Shown here: in pieces, positions 51,444 to 60,813 of the stretch
Layout: each line of letters starts with the position of its first letter
Numbering within the stretch: the stretch's first letter is position 1
Assembly: GCA_949291365.1 (NCBI GenBank)
Contig: CASEVJ010000010.1
Span: 51,383-115,382, forward strand
DNA length: 64,000 bases
Source: an uncultured bacterium
GTDB taxonomy: Bacteria > Elusimicrobiota > Elusimicrobia > Elusimicrobiales > Elusimicrobiaceae
Reading direction: 5' to 3'
Translations under genes and position numbers: made by a program
The notes under the pieces: model-generated
Told to the model about the DNA's origin: nothing
Seen by the model: the letters and a program-made list of their open reading frames with translations, nothing else
Database searches by the model: none

Positions 51444-51812
51444 CTATTTTGCGGCTTTTTCGGCTTTGGCTTCCGTCTTGGCCGCTTTCTTGGCCGGAGC
51501 TACAGCTTTGGGGGCTTTCTTGGCGGAGGCAGCTTTTTTCAAGACTGCTTTGTTGGCCAATTTTGCCTTGGCTTTTACTTCGGTTTTCGGTTTGCGGGTA
51601 ACGGTTTTGCCGGAGGTGGAAGCAAAGCGTTTGTTGAATTTTTCCACTCTTCCTTCCGTATCCAGCAGTTTCTGTTTGCCGGTAAAAAACGGATGGCAGG
51701 CCGCGCAGATGTCCAGTTTTAACGTTTTGGCGGTGGAGCGGGTCAGAAATTTGTTGCCGCAAGCGCAGACCGCTTCCACAAAGTCATATTTCGGATGTAT
51801 TTTCTCTTTCAT
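51444..51812 (-). CDS. rpmE: 50S ribosomal protein L31 with Lys/Ala-rich tail
   Basis: Residues 1-70 are an L31 of the zinc type: MKEKIHPKY, Cys16 and Cys18 in CACGN, Cys37 and Cys40 in [12 protein letters not shown], then [10 protein letters not shown]. Residues about 75-122 are an unusual Lys/Ala/Pro tail that resembles histone H1 or the end of some bacterial ribosomal proteins. The usual L31 has about 70 residues, so the tail nearly doubles it. Rho, encoded next, carries a similar extension at its N-terminus. Confidence 0.93.
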   Translation of the reverse strand: MKEKIHPKYDFVEAVCACGNKFLTRSTAKTLKLDICAACHPFFTGKQKLLDTEGRVEKFNKRFASTSGKTVTRKPKTEVKAKAKLANKAVLKKAASAKKAPKAVAPAKKAAKTEAKAEKAAK

Positions 51813-51920
51813 TGTTGTTTCCTCTAAAAATGGTTCAGGGCAGAAACGCCTTCTTGATTATTTTACCATAAAATACGGGGGCAAGCCAAGCAAAAGCCGC
51901 TTTCTGCCCCCGTTTTACGC

Positions 51921-53393
51921 CTAAAAAGCGTTCACTTCCATTTGCTTTAAAAAGTCTTTGTTAGACTTAGTGGAAGAAAGCTTATCAAGCAGCAGCGTCA
52001 TCGCGTCCACGCTGCTCAGCGGCGCGAGCACTTTGCGGATAATCCACATTTTGTTCAGCTCGTCTTCGCTCAGCAGCAGGTTTTCCTTGCGGGTGGAGCT
52101 GCGGTTGATGTCCACCGCCGGGAAAATGCGCCGTTCCGCCAATTTGCGGTCTAAACAAATTTCGCTGTTGCCGGTGCCTTTAAATTCTTCAAAAATCACT
52201 TCGTCCATACGGCTGCCCGTTTCCACCAGCGCGCTGGCGATAATGGTCAGAGAGCCGCCCTCTTCAATATTGCGCGCCGCGCCCAAAAAGCGTTTGGGCT
52301 TTTGCAAAGAGGTGGCTTCCAAGCCGCCGGTCAGCACGCGGCCCGAAGACGGGGCCACCGTGTTGTACGCGCGGGCCAGACGGGTAATGGAGTCCAATAA
52401 AATGACCACGTCTTTGCCCATTTCCGCCAAGCGTTTGGCTTTTTCCAGCACCATTTCCGCCACTTGTACATGGCGTTCGGCGGGCTCGTCAAAGGTGGAA
52501 GCGATGACTTCTCCTTTGACGCTGCGGGCCATATCGGTTACTTCTTCGGGGCGCTCGTCAATCAAAAGCACCATCAGCACCACGTCCTTGTGGTTGGCTG
52601 CCAAAGAGTGCGCGATGGCCTGCATAATCATCGTTTTGCCTGTTTTCGGTGCGGCCACAATCAGCGCACGCTGGCCTTTACCAATCGGAGACATCAAGTC
52701 AATCACGCGCTGTGTCAGCGAATTTTTATCCATTTCCAACGTAAAACGCTCGTTGGGGTGCAGCGGAGTCAGGTTTTCAAACAACGGGCGGTTATATACG
52801 TTGGCAGAGTCCAGGCCATTTACTTTTTGCACCTGCAGCATGGCAAAAAAGCGCTCTCCTTCTTTGGGCGGGCGGATAAGCCCCTCTATCGTGTCACCTT
52901 TGCGCAGGCCAAAGCGTTTGATTTGGGACGGAGAAACATAAATGTCTTCCGGCCCGGCTAAATAGTTGTTTTCTTCCGAGCGCAAAAAGCCAAAGCCGTC
53001 CGGCAAAATTTCCAGCACGCCCCCGCCGTACACAGAGCCGTTTTGTTTGGCTTGTATGGCAATGATTTTGCCGATTAGCGCCGATTTGCGCAGCCCGGAA
53101 ATATCTTCAATATTGTAATTGATAGCCAGTTTGGTCAGTTCGTCCACGCTTAACTTATTCAGTTCCCGCGCGTCCATCGGCTTGGCACCATTGGGCTGGC
53201 GCTGGGCCGGCTGCGGGGCATACGGGGCAGAAGCATTGCCCGTTTTCTGCATAATGCGCCGCTGCGGGACGTGATTGTTTCTTGCCGGGGCGGCGGTTTT
53301 GGTTTCCGCGACGGCGGTTTTAGTTTCTGTTTTTGCGCCGGCTTTGGCGGCCGGAGCTTTGGCAGGTTTTTCCTGCTGGATATTGTCTGACAT
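51921..53393 (-). CDS. rho: Transcription termination factor Rho
   Basis: 490 residues. Residues about 1-70 are a Lys/Ala/Thr-rich extension ([15 protein letters not shown]). Then come the Rho N-terminal helix pair, the RNA-binding cold-shock-like domain ([14 protein letters not shown]) and the ATPase with Walker [20 protein letters not shown] and the Q/R-loop segments. The core matches the housekeeping protein. Low-complexity N-terminal extensions of Rho occur in several phyla and can change RNA binding. Confidence 0.95.
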   Translation of the reverse strand: MSDNIQQEKPAKAPAAKAGAKTETKTAVAETKTAAPARNNHVPQRRIMQKTGNASAPYAPQPAQRQPNGAKPMDARELNKLSVDELTKLAINYNIEDISGLRKSALIGKIIAIQAKQNGSVYGGGVLEILPDGFGFLRSEENNYLAGPEDIYVSPSQIKRFGLRKGDTIEGLIRPPKEGERFFAMLQVQKVNGLDSANVYNRPLFENLTPLHPNERFTLEMDKNSLTQRVIDLMSPIGKGQRALIVAAPKTGKTMIMQAIAHSLAANHKDVVLMVLLIDERPEEVTDMARSVKGEVIASTFDEPAERHVQVAEMVLEKAKRLAEMGKDVVILLDSITRLARAYNTVAPSSGRVLTGGLEATSLQKPKRFLGAARNIEEGGSLTIIASALVETGSRMDEVIFEEFKGTGNSEICLDRKLAERRIFPAVDINRSSTRKENLLLSEDELNKMWIIRKVLAPLSSVDAMTLLLDKLSSTKSNKDFLKQMEVNAF

Positions 53394-53402
53394 GCTGACT
53401 CC

Positions 53403-53990
53403 TTATTTTGATTGGTAAATAGTAAATGCGCGGCACAGCTGCGCTATTTTTTCCTGCAAGGCCTGCTCCGTAGTGTCATTAAGCAGGCGCACATCGGCCA
53501 AGGCCATCTTCCGCTGCAGCGGATACTGGGCCCGGCTTCTGCGTAAAAAATCGGTTTTTCCCATATTGCGCGCGGTCAGACGCTGCTTCAGCACCGCAGA
53601 CGGCGCGGCAATGCATACCGTCCAGTCAAAAGCGTCCTGCCACCCCGCTTCAAACAACAGCGGCACTTCCACCACGCGCAAAGAAGCGGTATTCTTTTTC
53701 AGCCGTTTTTCTATTTCTTTAGCCACCAGCGGGTGCAGCAGCACTTCCAATTTCTTACGGGCGGCGGCGGAAGCAAAAATCTTTCGCGCGACCCCTTCTT
53801 TTTCCGCCGCGCCGGTTAAAGCGGCTATCTGACGCTTGATTGCGGGCCGGGCCGAAATTTCCCGCACCAGCTCATCGCACGAAAGCGTAAACGCCCCGCA
53901 CCGGGCAAACGCCTGCAATGCCGTGCTTTTTCCGCACAACAGGCCGCCGGTAAGGCCCAAGACCAGATGATTACGGGTTTTGAAATTCAT
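53403..53990 (-). CDS. coaE: Dephospho-CoA kinase
   Basis: 195 residues; the last step of CoA synthesis. LTGGLLCGKSTAL is the P-loop, CDELVRE the substrate Asp region, and VEVPLLFEAGW the conserved middle block. Ends 9 bases upstream of rho and begins 6 bases after polA. Confidence 0.93.
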   Translation of the reverse strand: MNFKTRNHLVLGLTGGLLCGKSTALQAFARCGAFTLSCDELVREISARPAIKRQIAALTGAAEKEGVARKIFASAAARKKLEVLLHPLVAKEIEKRLKKNTASLRVVEVPLLFEAGWQDAFDWTVCIAAPSAVLKQRLTARNMGKTDFLRRSRAQYPLQRKMALADVRLLNDTTEQALQEKIAQLCRAFTIYQSK

Positions 53991-53996
53991 GGGAAA

Positions 53997-56573
53997 TCAG
54001 GACATTTTCTTTAAATCGTACCAGTCCGGGCCAGCTTTGGCGCTGACCAGCAACGGTACGCGCAGTTTTACCGCGTTTTGCATTTGGGTTTTAATGGAGG
54101 CCGCATAGGCGTCTAACTCTTTTTGCGGCACCTCAAAAATCAGCTCGTCGTGCACCTGCATAATCATTTTGGCGTCCGTGCCGCGCAAGCTCTCAAAGAT
54201 ATCCACCATGGCTTTTTTAATAATATCGGCCGAACCGCCCTGCACAATCGTATTAATAGCCGCCCGCTGGGCAAAAGAAGCCATACTCCCCACGCCCATA
54301 TTAAACTCGGGCAAATAGCGCACATGGCCAAACATGGTTTTCACAAATCCGTTTTGGCGTGCTTTGGCCACGTTTTCATCTATCCAACGGCGCACGCCCT
54401 GAAAGTTATGGAAATAGTTGTCTATGTATTCTTTGGCTTGGCGCATGGAAATATTCAGCGCCTGGGAGAGGCCCATAGGGCCCTGTCCGTAAATAATACC
54501 AAAATTTACGGCTTTTGCGCCAGAGCGCATTTCATCGGTTACCATCAGCGGCATGACGCCAAAAATCTGCGCCGCCGTCTGCGTATGGATATCCCCCCCG
54601 TCTAAAAATGCCTGCACCAGCACCGGGTCGTTGCTTTCATGGGCCAGCACGCGCAAATCAATTTGCGAATAGTCCACACTTAAAAGCACTTTGCCTTCTT
54701 CGGCCACAAAAGCGCGGCGCAGCTGGCGGCCCTTTTCGGTGCGGACGGGGATATTTTGCAAATTCGGCGCCGAGCTGGACAAACGCCCCGTCACGGTGCC
54801 TGTCTGGTCTAAATACGAATGTACCCGGTCATGGTCATCTGCCATGAGCAGCAAATTGTCCACATAGGTACTTTTCAATTTGGCATTGGCACGGTAATCT
54901 AAAATCTGCTGCGCCACCGGATGCAAAGACGCAATTTGCGCCAATACTTCTTCATCAGTGGAATAGCCGGTTTTCGTCTTTTTTACCGGCGGGATATGCA
55001 GCTGTTCAAAAAGCAGCTGCCCCAGCTGGCGCGTAGAATTAATATTCACCGGCGCACCGGCGGTTTGGTCTATCTGCGCCTGCAGAGAAGCCATTTCCTG
55101 CTCCAGCAGAATTTTAAAACTTTCCAGCCACGCGCAGTCCACCTTCATCCCCGTAAATTCCATATCCGCCAGCACAATCAGCAAAGGAATTTCCAGCGTT
55201 TGGTAAAGCTCCCACATGCCCTTGGCTTTAAGCTCTTCTTCCAGTTTGCCGCGCAGTTTAAAAATATAACTGTTATACAGGGGCAGCCGCTGGGCCAGGT
55301 CTTCCTGGTTTACCAAGGCGGAAAAATAATGGGCAATCGCACCGGCGGGACTCAAATCGCCGGACGGATCCAGCACATACCGCGCCAAACGCCCGTCAAA
55401 ACAGCGGATACGCTGCCCCTGCAAATCAATATCCAGCTCCCGCAAAGTAAATTTCAAATCATAGCCGGTTTTAAGCACCCGCTCATCAAAGACAATTTTC
55501 TTCAGCGTGTCCAACTCCCACGGCTCAATGTCTGCCAAAGGCAGCAGGGCGTATTCGTTTTCCGAAACGGAAAACAAAAATTGGTCATCTTCACTATATA
55601 GGAATACTTCTTTAGCAGAGGCGGCTTTTTCCAACACCTCTTTAAGCGCCAGGGCTTGGGTCGGCGCGGCGAAAAATTCAGGAGCAGGGACCGCTTGCGG
55701 GCGGAAATTTTCCAATAAATTTTTAAATTCATACCGCTCAAACATCACCGCCAAGCGCGCCGGGTCAGGCGCATGCACGCGGTAATCTTGCAGAGAAAAC
55801 GGCATATCCAGCTCCGGGTCTAACACCACCAGCTGTTTGGAAAGCAAGGCATTCCCCTGCTGGTCACGCAGTTTTTGGGCCAGGGCGGGCTTCATGCGGG
55901 GGTCGTCATTTTGGGCGGCGCGCAGAATATCTTCCAGATGACCAAAGGTTTTAATCAGCTCCACGCTGGTTTTGGGGCCCACGCCGGCTACGCCGGGCAC
56001 ATTGTCGGAAGCGTCGCCGACAATGGCAAAATAATCCGGCAGAAATTTTTGCTCCACGCCAAACTTTTCCACCGCCGCTTCCGGCCCTTTAAAGCCGTCT
56101 TTGCCGCCGGAAGGCCAAATAGAGATGTATTCGCTTAAAAATTGGTACACATCTTTGTCCGACGTTACCAGCACGCTGGGCACTTGCTGCTGTTGGGCGC
56201 TTAAAGCTAAAAAGGCCATTAAATCGTCTGCTTCTATGCCTTCTTTAGCCACGACAGCCAGGCCCAAATCCCGCACCATATCACGCGCCAAATTGAGCTG
56301 GCTGACTAGGGCGTCGTCGGGTTTTTTGCGGTTGGCCTTATAGCTGGGCAGCAGGCGCTTGCGCCGAGCACAGCCGCCGGGCGAATCAAAACAAACCGCT
56401 ACATAAGAAGGATTTTTTTCATTAATCAGTTTAAGCAGCCAACGCACAAACCCGTACAAAGCCCCCACCTCCTGGCCCGTGGAAGTAGACAGCTTGGGCA
56501 GCGCATGGTAATTTCGGTGCAGAAAACCGTGTGCATCAATTAAGAAAAAAGTATTGTTAGCAGAAGGATTCAT
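53997..56573 (-). CDS. polA: DNA polymerase I
   Basis: 858 residues from the ATG at 56573; the frame also opens with TTG 15 bases earlier, within a hairpin. The N-terminal 5'-3' exonuclease domain is intact (FFLIDAHGFLHR, CFDSPGGCARR, EADDLMAFLAL, GDASDNVPGVAGVGPKT). The polymerase motifs A (LLSVDYSQIDLRVLAH), B (RSGAKAVNFGIIYG) and C (MQVHDELIFEV) are intact. The middle domain lacks the DxE and other acidic residues of proofreading exonucleases (SEDDQF and GYDLKFTLREL instead), so 3'-5' activity is probably lost. Confidence 0.94.
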   Translation of the reverse strand: MNPSANNTFFLIDAHGFLHRNYHALPKLSTSTGQEVGALYGFVRWLLKLINEKNPSYVAVCFDSPGGCARRKRLLPSYKANRKKPDDALVSQLNLARDMVRDLGLAVVAKEGIEADDLMAFLALSAQQQQVPSVLVTSDKDVYQFLSEYISIWPSGGKDGFKGPEAAVEKFGVEQKFLPDYFAIVGDASDNVPGVAGVGPKTSVELIKTFGHLEDILRAAQNDDPRMKPALAQKLRDQQGNALLSKQLVVLDPELDMPFSLQDYRVHAPDPARLAVMFERYEFKNLLENFRPQAVPAPEFFAAPTQALALKEVLEKAASAKEVFLYSEDDQFLFSVSENEYALLPLADIEPWELDTLKKIVFDERVLKTGYDLKFTLRELDIDLQGQRIRCFDGRLARYVLDPSGDLSPAGAIAHYFSALVNQEDLAQRLPLYNSYIFKLRGKLEEELKAKGMWELYQTLEIPLLIVLADMEFTGMKVDCAWLESFKILLEQEMASLQAQIDQTAGAPVNINSTRQLGQLLFEQLHIPPVKKTKTGYSTDEEVLAQIASLHPVAQQILDYRANAKLKSTYVDNLLLMADDHDRVHSYLDQTGTVTGRLSSSAPNLQNIPVRTEKGRQLRRAFVAEEGKVLLSVDYSQIDLRVLAHESNDPVLVQAFLDGGDIHTQTAAQIFGVMPLMVTDEMRSGAKAVNFGIIYGQGPMGLSQALNISMRQAKEYIDNYFHNFQGVRRWIDENVAKARQNGFVKTMFGHVRYLPEFNMGVGSMASFAQRAAINTIVQGGSADIIKKAMVDIFESLRGTDAKMIMQVHDELIFEVPQKELDAYAASIKTQMQNAVKLRVPLLVSAKAGPDWYDLKKMS

Positions 56574-56584
56574 AAGGGAAATAT

Positions 56585-56612
56585 CCAAGCCCGCGCACCG
56601 GCACGGGCTTGG
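56585..56612 (-). terminator. Hairpin between the thioredoxin-like gene and polA
   Basis: CCAAGCCCG/CGGGCTTGG stem with a ten-base loop. No T run follows, so it may be a weak terminator or an mRNA-stabilising structure in front of polA. Confidence 0.45.
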
Positions 56613-56624
56613 AAAATAATGGGT

Positions 56625-57230
56625 TTACCGGGAAACAGAGTCTATATATGCTTTAATTTGCGAAATGGAAGAAGCCGGATTTTGTACATTCATTCCATTC
56701 AGGCGTGCCTCCAGCTCCCCGTCTTTAAAAAACAGCAGCACGGGCACGCTCTCTATGCGCCACAAAGAAGACAAATTTTTACCGGAACGGCTGGGCGCGT
56801 CCTCCGTCCAATCCAACTGATAAAAACGGCCGCCCTTATCTTGCCATTGCTGCAACAGCGAGGGGCTGTGCGTTTGCGTGCTGGTCATCTCGTCCACAAG
56901 CACCCGGCAAGGCCGGCAGGAAGGGAAGCCCACCTCTACCATGACCAACCCTTTGACGCTCTGTTTATAGGCCGCCAAGGTATGTAATTCTTCTTCCGTC
57001 AGTTCAAAGCCGCGCGCCTGCAAATTTTTCTGCTGGTGCAACAGCCCCGGCATTTTCAGAAAAGCCGTATACACATCGGAAGGCATTTTCCATTCAGCCG
57101 CCCCATAGGCAAACTCCTGTCCGGACACGGACGGCTGCGCACACGCTCCGCCAGCGCAAGAAAGCTCCGCACCCAGCGCCGCCACGGGGAAAAGCAACAG
57201 ACACCCTAAAACGGGCCATATATTTTTCAT
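56625..57230 (-). CDS. Secreted thioredoxin-like protein
   Basis: 201 residues from the ATG at 57230 with GAGGAG five bases upstream. Residues 1-20 are a signal peptide. A thioredoxin fold follows, with redox motif CRPC in EVGFPSCRPCRVLVDEM and the cis-Pro region ESVPVLLFF. A preceding extension with two Cys (SCAGGACAQ) and helices is not part of the fold. The gene lies 16 bases after trxA, suggesting co-expression of a cytoplasmic and a periplasmic thioredoxin. Confidence 0.85.
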   Translation of the reverse strand: MKNIWPVLGCLLLFPVAALGAELSCAGGACAQPSVSGQEFAYGAAEWKMPSDVYTAFLKMPGLLHQQKNLQARGFELTEEELHTLAAYKQSVKGLVMVEVGFPSCRPCRVLVDEMTSTQTHSPSLLQQWQDKGGRFYQLDWTEDAPSRSGKNLSSLWRIESVPVLLFFKDGELEARLNGMNVQNPASSISQIKAYIDSVSR

Positions 57231-57246
57231 ATTCACTCCTCACGGC

Positions 57247-57567
57247 TTAGAGCAGCGAGTTCAGTTTCTCCTGCAAAGCGGCCTTGGACTGCAGCCCAAT
57301 ACTCTGGCCCGCCACTTCGCCGTTTTTAAAGAAGATTAACGTAGGAATAGAAGTAATGTTATACTTGGCGCTGGTCATGGACGCTTCGTCCGTGTTTAGT
57401 TTGCACACTTTTACTTTGCCGGCATATTCCTGGGCCAATTCTTCCACCACCGGCCCCAGCATGCGGCACGGCCCGCACCACGGCGCCCAAAAATCCACCA
57501 ATGCCACGCCTTGGTATTTCAATACTTCCTGTTCAAAATTATCATCGGTTAAAACTATTTCGCTCAC
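57247..57567 (-). CDS. trxA: Thioredoxin
   Basis: 106 residues starting with GTG behind GGGGGA. DFWAPWCGPCRMLGP is the canonical active site and SIPTLIFFKNGE the cis-Pro loop. General cytoplasmic disulfide reductase. It is the first gene of the leftward run. Confidence 0.95.
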   Translation of the reverse strand: MSEIVLTDDNFEQEVLKYQGVALVDFWAPWCGPCRMLGPVVEELAQEYAGKVKVCKLNTDEASMTSAKYNITSIPTLIFFKNGEVAGQSIGLQSKAALQEKLNSLL

Positions 57568-57724
57568 AAATCCCCCTTTTACTGCTTATAGGATATTTCG
57601 TATACAGAAAGAGTACCAGACCTGAAGAACTCTGTCAAGCCCGCCTGCCCCAACTTTAAATATGCCCGGAGGGCTCTGTCCTCTGAAAAAAGTATGCTAC
57701 AATAAATAAAAGGAAGGAGCGCCT

Positions 57725-58795
57725 ATGAAAGAGAGAATTATTTGTCTGGTAACGCCCGACAGCCGCAGCTATTACCGCGCGGTGCCGCTGGCCAAAGAAT
57801 TTTTGGACAAAGACCACAACCTCATCAATACCGCAGGCACCCTGCCGGAAGGGGAAGTGGAAGAATATGATATCAATACCAAAACCGTCAAACATTACAA
57901 GGCAGGCAAGCTGGACGGGGATTTAGAAATTATTGACCTGGTATCCGGCGAAGTAACCTTTTCGGAAAAATACAAAAACGGCGTTCTGCTGGACGTGGCA
58001 GACCATACCCTGCACGGCACTCCTCTGGTGCAGCAGGCCCCCAAACCCCAGCCCCATTATGAGGGCACTGTTATTAAGGTGAACAAAGCCACGCAGTCCT
58101 TTTATATAGACGGCAAAGAAGTGGCCGAGCAAACCGTAGCCGCCAACGGGGCAACGCTGGAACTCTTGGGCTCTATACCCGATGGCCCGGCCCGTGAATT
58201 TGATGAAAACGGCCTGCTACGCGCTGAATCCCAGTACAAGGACAATCACTTGGACGGTGAATTTGTACGTTATGACGAAAAAGGCCGCCCTCTTATGCGC
58301 GAACATTATGTCAAAGGGCAGCTGCAGGGCCCGGCCCAATATTATGCCTACGGGGAAGACGGCATCCTAAAAACAGAAGCCCAATATAAAAACGCCCAGC
58401 TGCATGGAGAGTGGACTTCGTATTTCCCTAACGGAAGCCCGTGCATAAAGGCCTTTTATAAAAGCGGACACCTGCAGGGAACACGTATTTCCAAATACCA
58501 AAACGGGCAAACCGATTGCGAAGAAAACTATGAAAACGGCAAATTGCACGGCAAACGTTTGATTTATTTTCCGGAAGGGCAGCTGTGGTATGAGGAAAAC
58601 TACAAAAATGGACGGCTGGACGGGGAACGGCTTTGCTTTTTCCCGAATGGGCAAAAACGCAGCAGCGAATATTATGCAGACGGCTTGCTGGAAGGCCCCC
58701 GGCAAATATTTGCCGAGAATGGGGACTTGCTGCTAAATGAAGAATACCACTGGGGCTCACTAGTACATAATACGGAAAGAAGACCGCTGCAATAA
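57725..58795 (+). CDS. MORN_2/YwqK-like repeat protein
   Basis: 356 residues without signal peptide. From about residue 155 to the end are seven to eight repeats of about 23 residues of the form EExYxNGxLxGxxxxYFPNGQ, the YwqK/MORN-type beta hairpin. The N-terminal 60 residues (TPDSRSYYRAVPLAKEFL) are different. YwqK relatives are listed as toxin-immunity proteins, but no toxin gene adjoins; a membrane- or protein-binding role is as likely. A promoter with TACAAT and an AAGGAAGGAG site precede the start. Confidence 0.8.
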   Translation: MKERIICLVTPDSRSYYRAVPLAKEFLDKDHNLINTAGTLPEGEVEEYDINTKTVKHYKAGKLDGDLEIIDLVSGEVTFSEKYKNGVLLDVADHTLHGTPLVQQAPKPQPHYEGTVIKVNKATQSFYIDGKEVAEQTVAANGATLELLGSIPDGPAREFDENGLLRAESQYKDNHLDGEFVRYDEKGRPLMREHYVKGQLQGPAQYYAYGEDGILKTEAQYKNAQLHGEWTSYFPNGSPCIKAFYKSGHLQGTRISKYQNGQTDCEENYENGKLHGKRLIYFPEGQLWYEENYKNGRLDGERLCFFPNGQKRSSEYYADGLLEGPRQIFAENGDLLLNEEYHWGSLVHNTERRPLQ

Positions 58796-58805
58796 ATCTA
58801 TTCCC

Positions 58806-58833
58806 AAACGCCTTCTTTTCTGAAGGCGTTTTT
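58806..58833 (+). terminator. Terminator of the MORN-like gene
   Basis: AAACGCCTTC/GAAGGCGTTTTT hairpin with a six-base loop, 11 bases after the stop codon. Confidence 0.85.
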
Positions 58834-58880
58834 ACTGCCGGCCCGTACGGCCCGGAAAAGAAAAAATATCCCAAAAAAGT

Positions 58881-58886
58881 TACAAT
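58881..58886 (+). promoter_or_regulatory. -10 box of ispE, leaderless arrangement
   Basis: TACAAT followed by seven bases and the ispE ATG at 58894; no ribosome binding site is seen. Confidence 0.5.
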
Positions 58887-58893
58887 ACTGTAT

Positions 58894-59796
58894 ATGCCAC
58901 ACCTTACCCTTACGGCTCCGGCCAAAGTTAACCTGTTTTTGGAAGTTACGGGCAAACGCCCGGACGGATACCATGAATTGGCTACCTTGTTTGCCAAAAT
59001 CTCGTTAGCCGACCAGCTGGAAATAGAGGCCGCCCCCGCAGAAACAGAATATCTGCAGCTGACGTTAAGCGGCCCTCTGGCCTCCGGCCTGGAAAGCGGC
59101 CCGGACAATTTGGCCCTAAAAGCCGTACGGGCGTTTGAAGAAGAATTTGGTCTTGTACTGCATGCTCATGTCCGTCTGGAAAAACATATCCCTTTTGGGG
59201 CAGGATTAGGCGGCGGTTCTTCCGATGCTGGCACTGTTTTGCTGGGGTTATGCCGTCTGTTTGGCAAAGACCCCTTGCGCCTGCTGCCCCGGGCAGCCAA
59301 ACTGGGGGCAGACGTACCCTTATTTCTATATCCAGATACCTTTTTAAAAGGAGAAGGCATTGGGGAAAAATTGACCCCTGTACCCGCCAAGCCCCCTTTG
59401 CCATGGGCGGTATTGGTCTATCCAGACACCCTGGTTCCTACCAAAGGCGTATTCAGCCGCCTGCAGCTGCCTGCAGCGCAAGATGTGTTGACAAAGCTAG
59501 CTAATTTAGATAAACTAATAGAGTACATACGGCAAGGACAACCTCCGGTCTATTGGCAAGAGGTGTTGTTCAACCGGCTGGAGGAAGCCGTGTTGCCGTA
59601 TGTTTGTTCCGTGCGTAACGTAAAGGAATGCTTTTCTGCCGCAGGTGCAGTTCCATTAATGTCTGGTTCCGGTTCTACCGTTTTTGCTTTAACCCCCACC
59701 CGGGAACAGGCCGACAATTTGGCAGGGAGAATGAAACAAAAGGGACGAAAAGTATTTACCGTACGTTTCGGAGGGAACCAGGATGAAAATAACTGA
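58894..59796 (+). CDS. ispE: 4-diphosphocytidyl-2-C-methyl-D-erythritol kinase
   Basis: 300 residues; phosphorylates CDP-methylerythritol in the MEP pathway started by dxs near 8 kb. A GHMP kinase with APAKVNLFLEVTGKRPDGYHEL at the N-terminus, the ATP-binding PFGAGLGGGSSDAGTVL, and the C-terminal MSGSGSTVFAL. The end overlaps spoVG by 14 bases, so translation is coupled. Probably leaderless. Confidence 0.95.
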   Translation: MPHLTLTAPAKVNLFLEVTGKRPDGYHELATLFAKISLADQLEIEAAPAETEYLQLTLSGPLASGLESGPDNLALKAVRAFEEEFGLVLHAHVRLEKHIPFGAGLGGGSSDAGTVLLGLCRLFGKDPLRLLPRAAKLGADVPLFLYPDTFLKGEGIGEKLTPVPAKPPLPWAVLVYPDTLVPTKGVFSRLQLPAAQDVLTKLANLDKLIEYIRQGQPPVYWQEVLFNRLEEAVLPYVCSVRNVKECFSAAGAVPLMSGSGSTVFALTPTREQADNLAGRMKQKGRKVFTVRFGGNQDENN

Positions 59797-60100
59797 AATA
59801 CGGATCCATTTGATGGGGGAAGACCGTTTAAAAGCGTTTGCCAGCGTAACGTTTGACGACGCTTTTGTAGTGCGGAATATGAAAGTGGTGGCGGGGACGA
59901 AAGGGGTGTTCCTGTGTATGCCTTCGCGCAAATTGCCCGATGGCTCCCACAAAGATATGGTACACCCTATCAATCAGGAATTCCGTCGCTATTTAGAAGA
60001 GAATGTGTTGAAAGCGTACGAAGAAGAACTGGCCAAGAATCCACAAGGGCAGCCCGCTTCTTCCGAAGCACAAACACCAGCAGAGCAAGACGCGCAATAG
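59783..60100 (+). CDS. spoVG: SpoVG family RNA/DNA-binding protein
   Basis: 105 residues beginning MKITEIRIHLMGEDRLKAFASVTFDDAFVVRNMKVV; the block FLCMPSRKLPDGSHKDMVHPI is the SpoVG hallmark. Family members bind nucleic acids and regulate expression in spore-formers and non-spore-formers alike. A Gln/Ala/Glu-rich tail follows about residue 90. The ispE-spoVG neighbourhood is shared with Firmicutes. Confidence 0.93.
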   Translation: MKITEIRIHLMGEDRLKAFASVTFDDAFVVRNMKVVAGTKGVFLCMPSRKLPDGSHKDMVHPINQEFRRYLEENVLKAYEEELAKNPQGQPASSEAQTPAEQDAQ

Positions 60101-60107
60101 AATTTAA

Positions 60108-60178
60108 TTCCGGATGGTGAAATGGTATCACTACTGGTTTTGGTCCAGTCATTCTAGGTTCGAGTCCTAGTCCGGAAA
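60108..60178 (+). tRNA. tRNA-Gln (anticodon TTG)
   Basis: 71 nt: acceptor TTCCGGA/TCCGGAA, anticodon stem ACTGG/CCAGT around TTTTGGT, T arm CTAGG/CCTAG with TTCGAGT. Discriminator A is followed by CCA at 60179-60181, possibly encoded. It starts 8 bases past spoVG and is probably co-transcribed with it. Confidence 0.93.
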
Positions 60179-60183
60179 CCATA

Positions 60184-60213
60184 TAGAGGGCCTGCATAAG
60201 GCCCTCTATTTTT
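60184..60213 (+). terminator. Terminator after tRNA-Gln
   Basis: AGAGGGCCT/AGGCCCTCT hairpin with T run, directly behind the tRNA. Confidence 0.88.
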
Positions 60214-60813
60214 ATGTCTCTCTTTTTATAAAATAAACCCAAACGCCACAGCTCGCTCCCACTTCTGTATGCCAGACGCCGGGAGACAGGCCACTTTCAG
60301 CGGCGCGGCCACACAAAGAATGATAACTGCCTGCAGGCACAAGCCCGCAAAGAAGAACCGTTTTTCATTATATTCTGCCAATATGCCGTTTATTGCTGCT
60401 CCGCATAAATAATAAATGTAAATCATACTTATATTTTGCCATACCAAAATAAAATATATTACGGCAATTTACCTCGCGTATACATATTCTTCTGCCACTA
60501 TTTCTTTGCACATGATACAAGGTTTTTAACGGCACCCCTAGTTATAGCTCTGCTTTGTCACAACACATTCAAAGCCCGCTCCAAACGGTTTACAATAATA
60601 TTTCGCCCTGTCAAACACCCGCCGCACTTTTTCTTTTTATGGAACCTAACTTTTAACCGGCTTCGCACCGTTATTCATTTTCTCCTATGTTTTATAAATA
60701 GGTTTTGCATACGGAAACGGGAAGCGTATAATTTTCTTAAAAAATTTCTTGTCTTAAAATCTGTTTTGGGGTTATAATAAGAGAAGAGAGTTCTTATTTC
60801 TTCTGGAGGTTCT
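60214..60813. other. Long gap before the tandem secreted-protein family
   Basis: 600 bases with no secure gene. A small leftward frame is listed separately. Rightward frames here have no ribosome binding site or recognisable product. The right end holds the promoter of the next gene, TTGTCT and TATAAT with an 18-base spacer (about 60749-60778). The base composition is more AT-rich than neighbouring genes. Confidence 0.5.
60226..60426 (-). CDS. Possible small membrane protein
   Basis: Frame of 66 codons from an ATG at 60426 with two hydrophobic stretches (YIYYLCGAAINGILA and GLCLQAVIILCVAAPL). The ribosome binding site is poor (AAGT) and no homologue is recognised. Could be chance. Confidence 0.25.
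   Translation of the reverse strand: MIYIYYLCGAAINGILAEYNEKRFFFAGLCLQAVIILCVAAPLKVACLPASGIQKWERAVAFGFIL

Noticed and set aside
60436..60777. 113-codon rightward frame before the tandem family
   Set aside because: No ribosome binding site, irregular composition (Phe/His/Arg-rich) and no recognisable domain.
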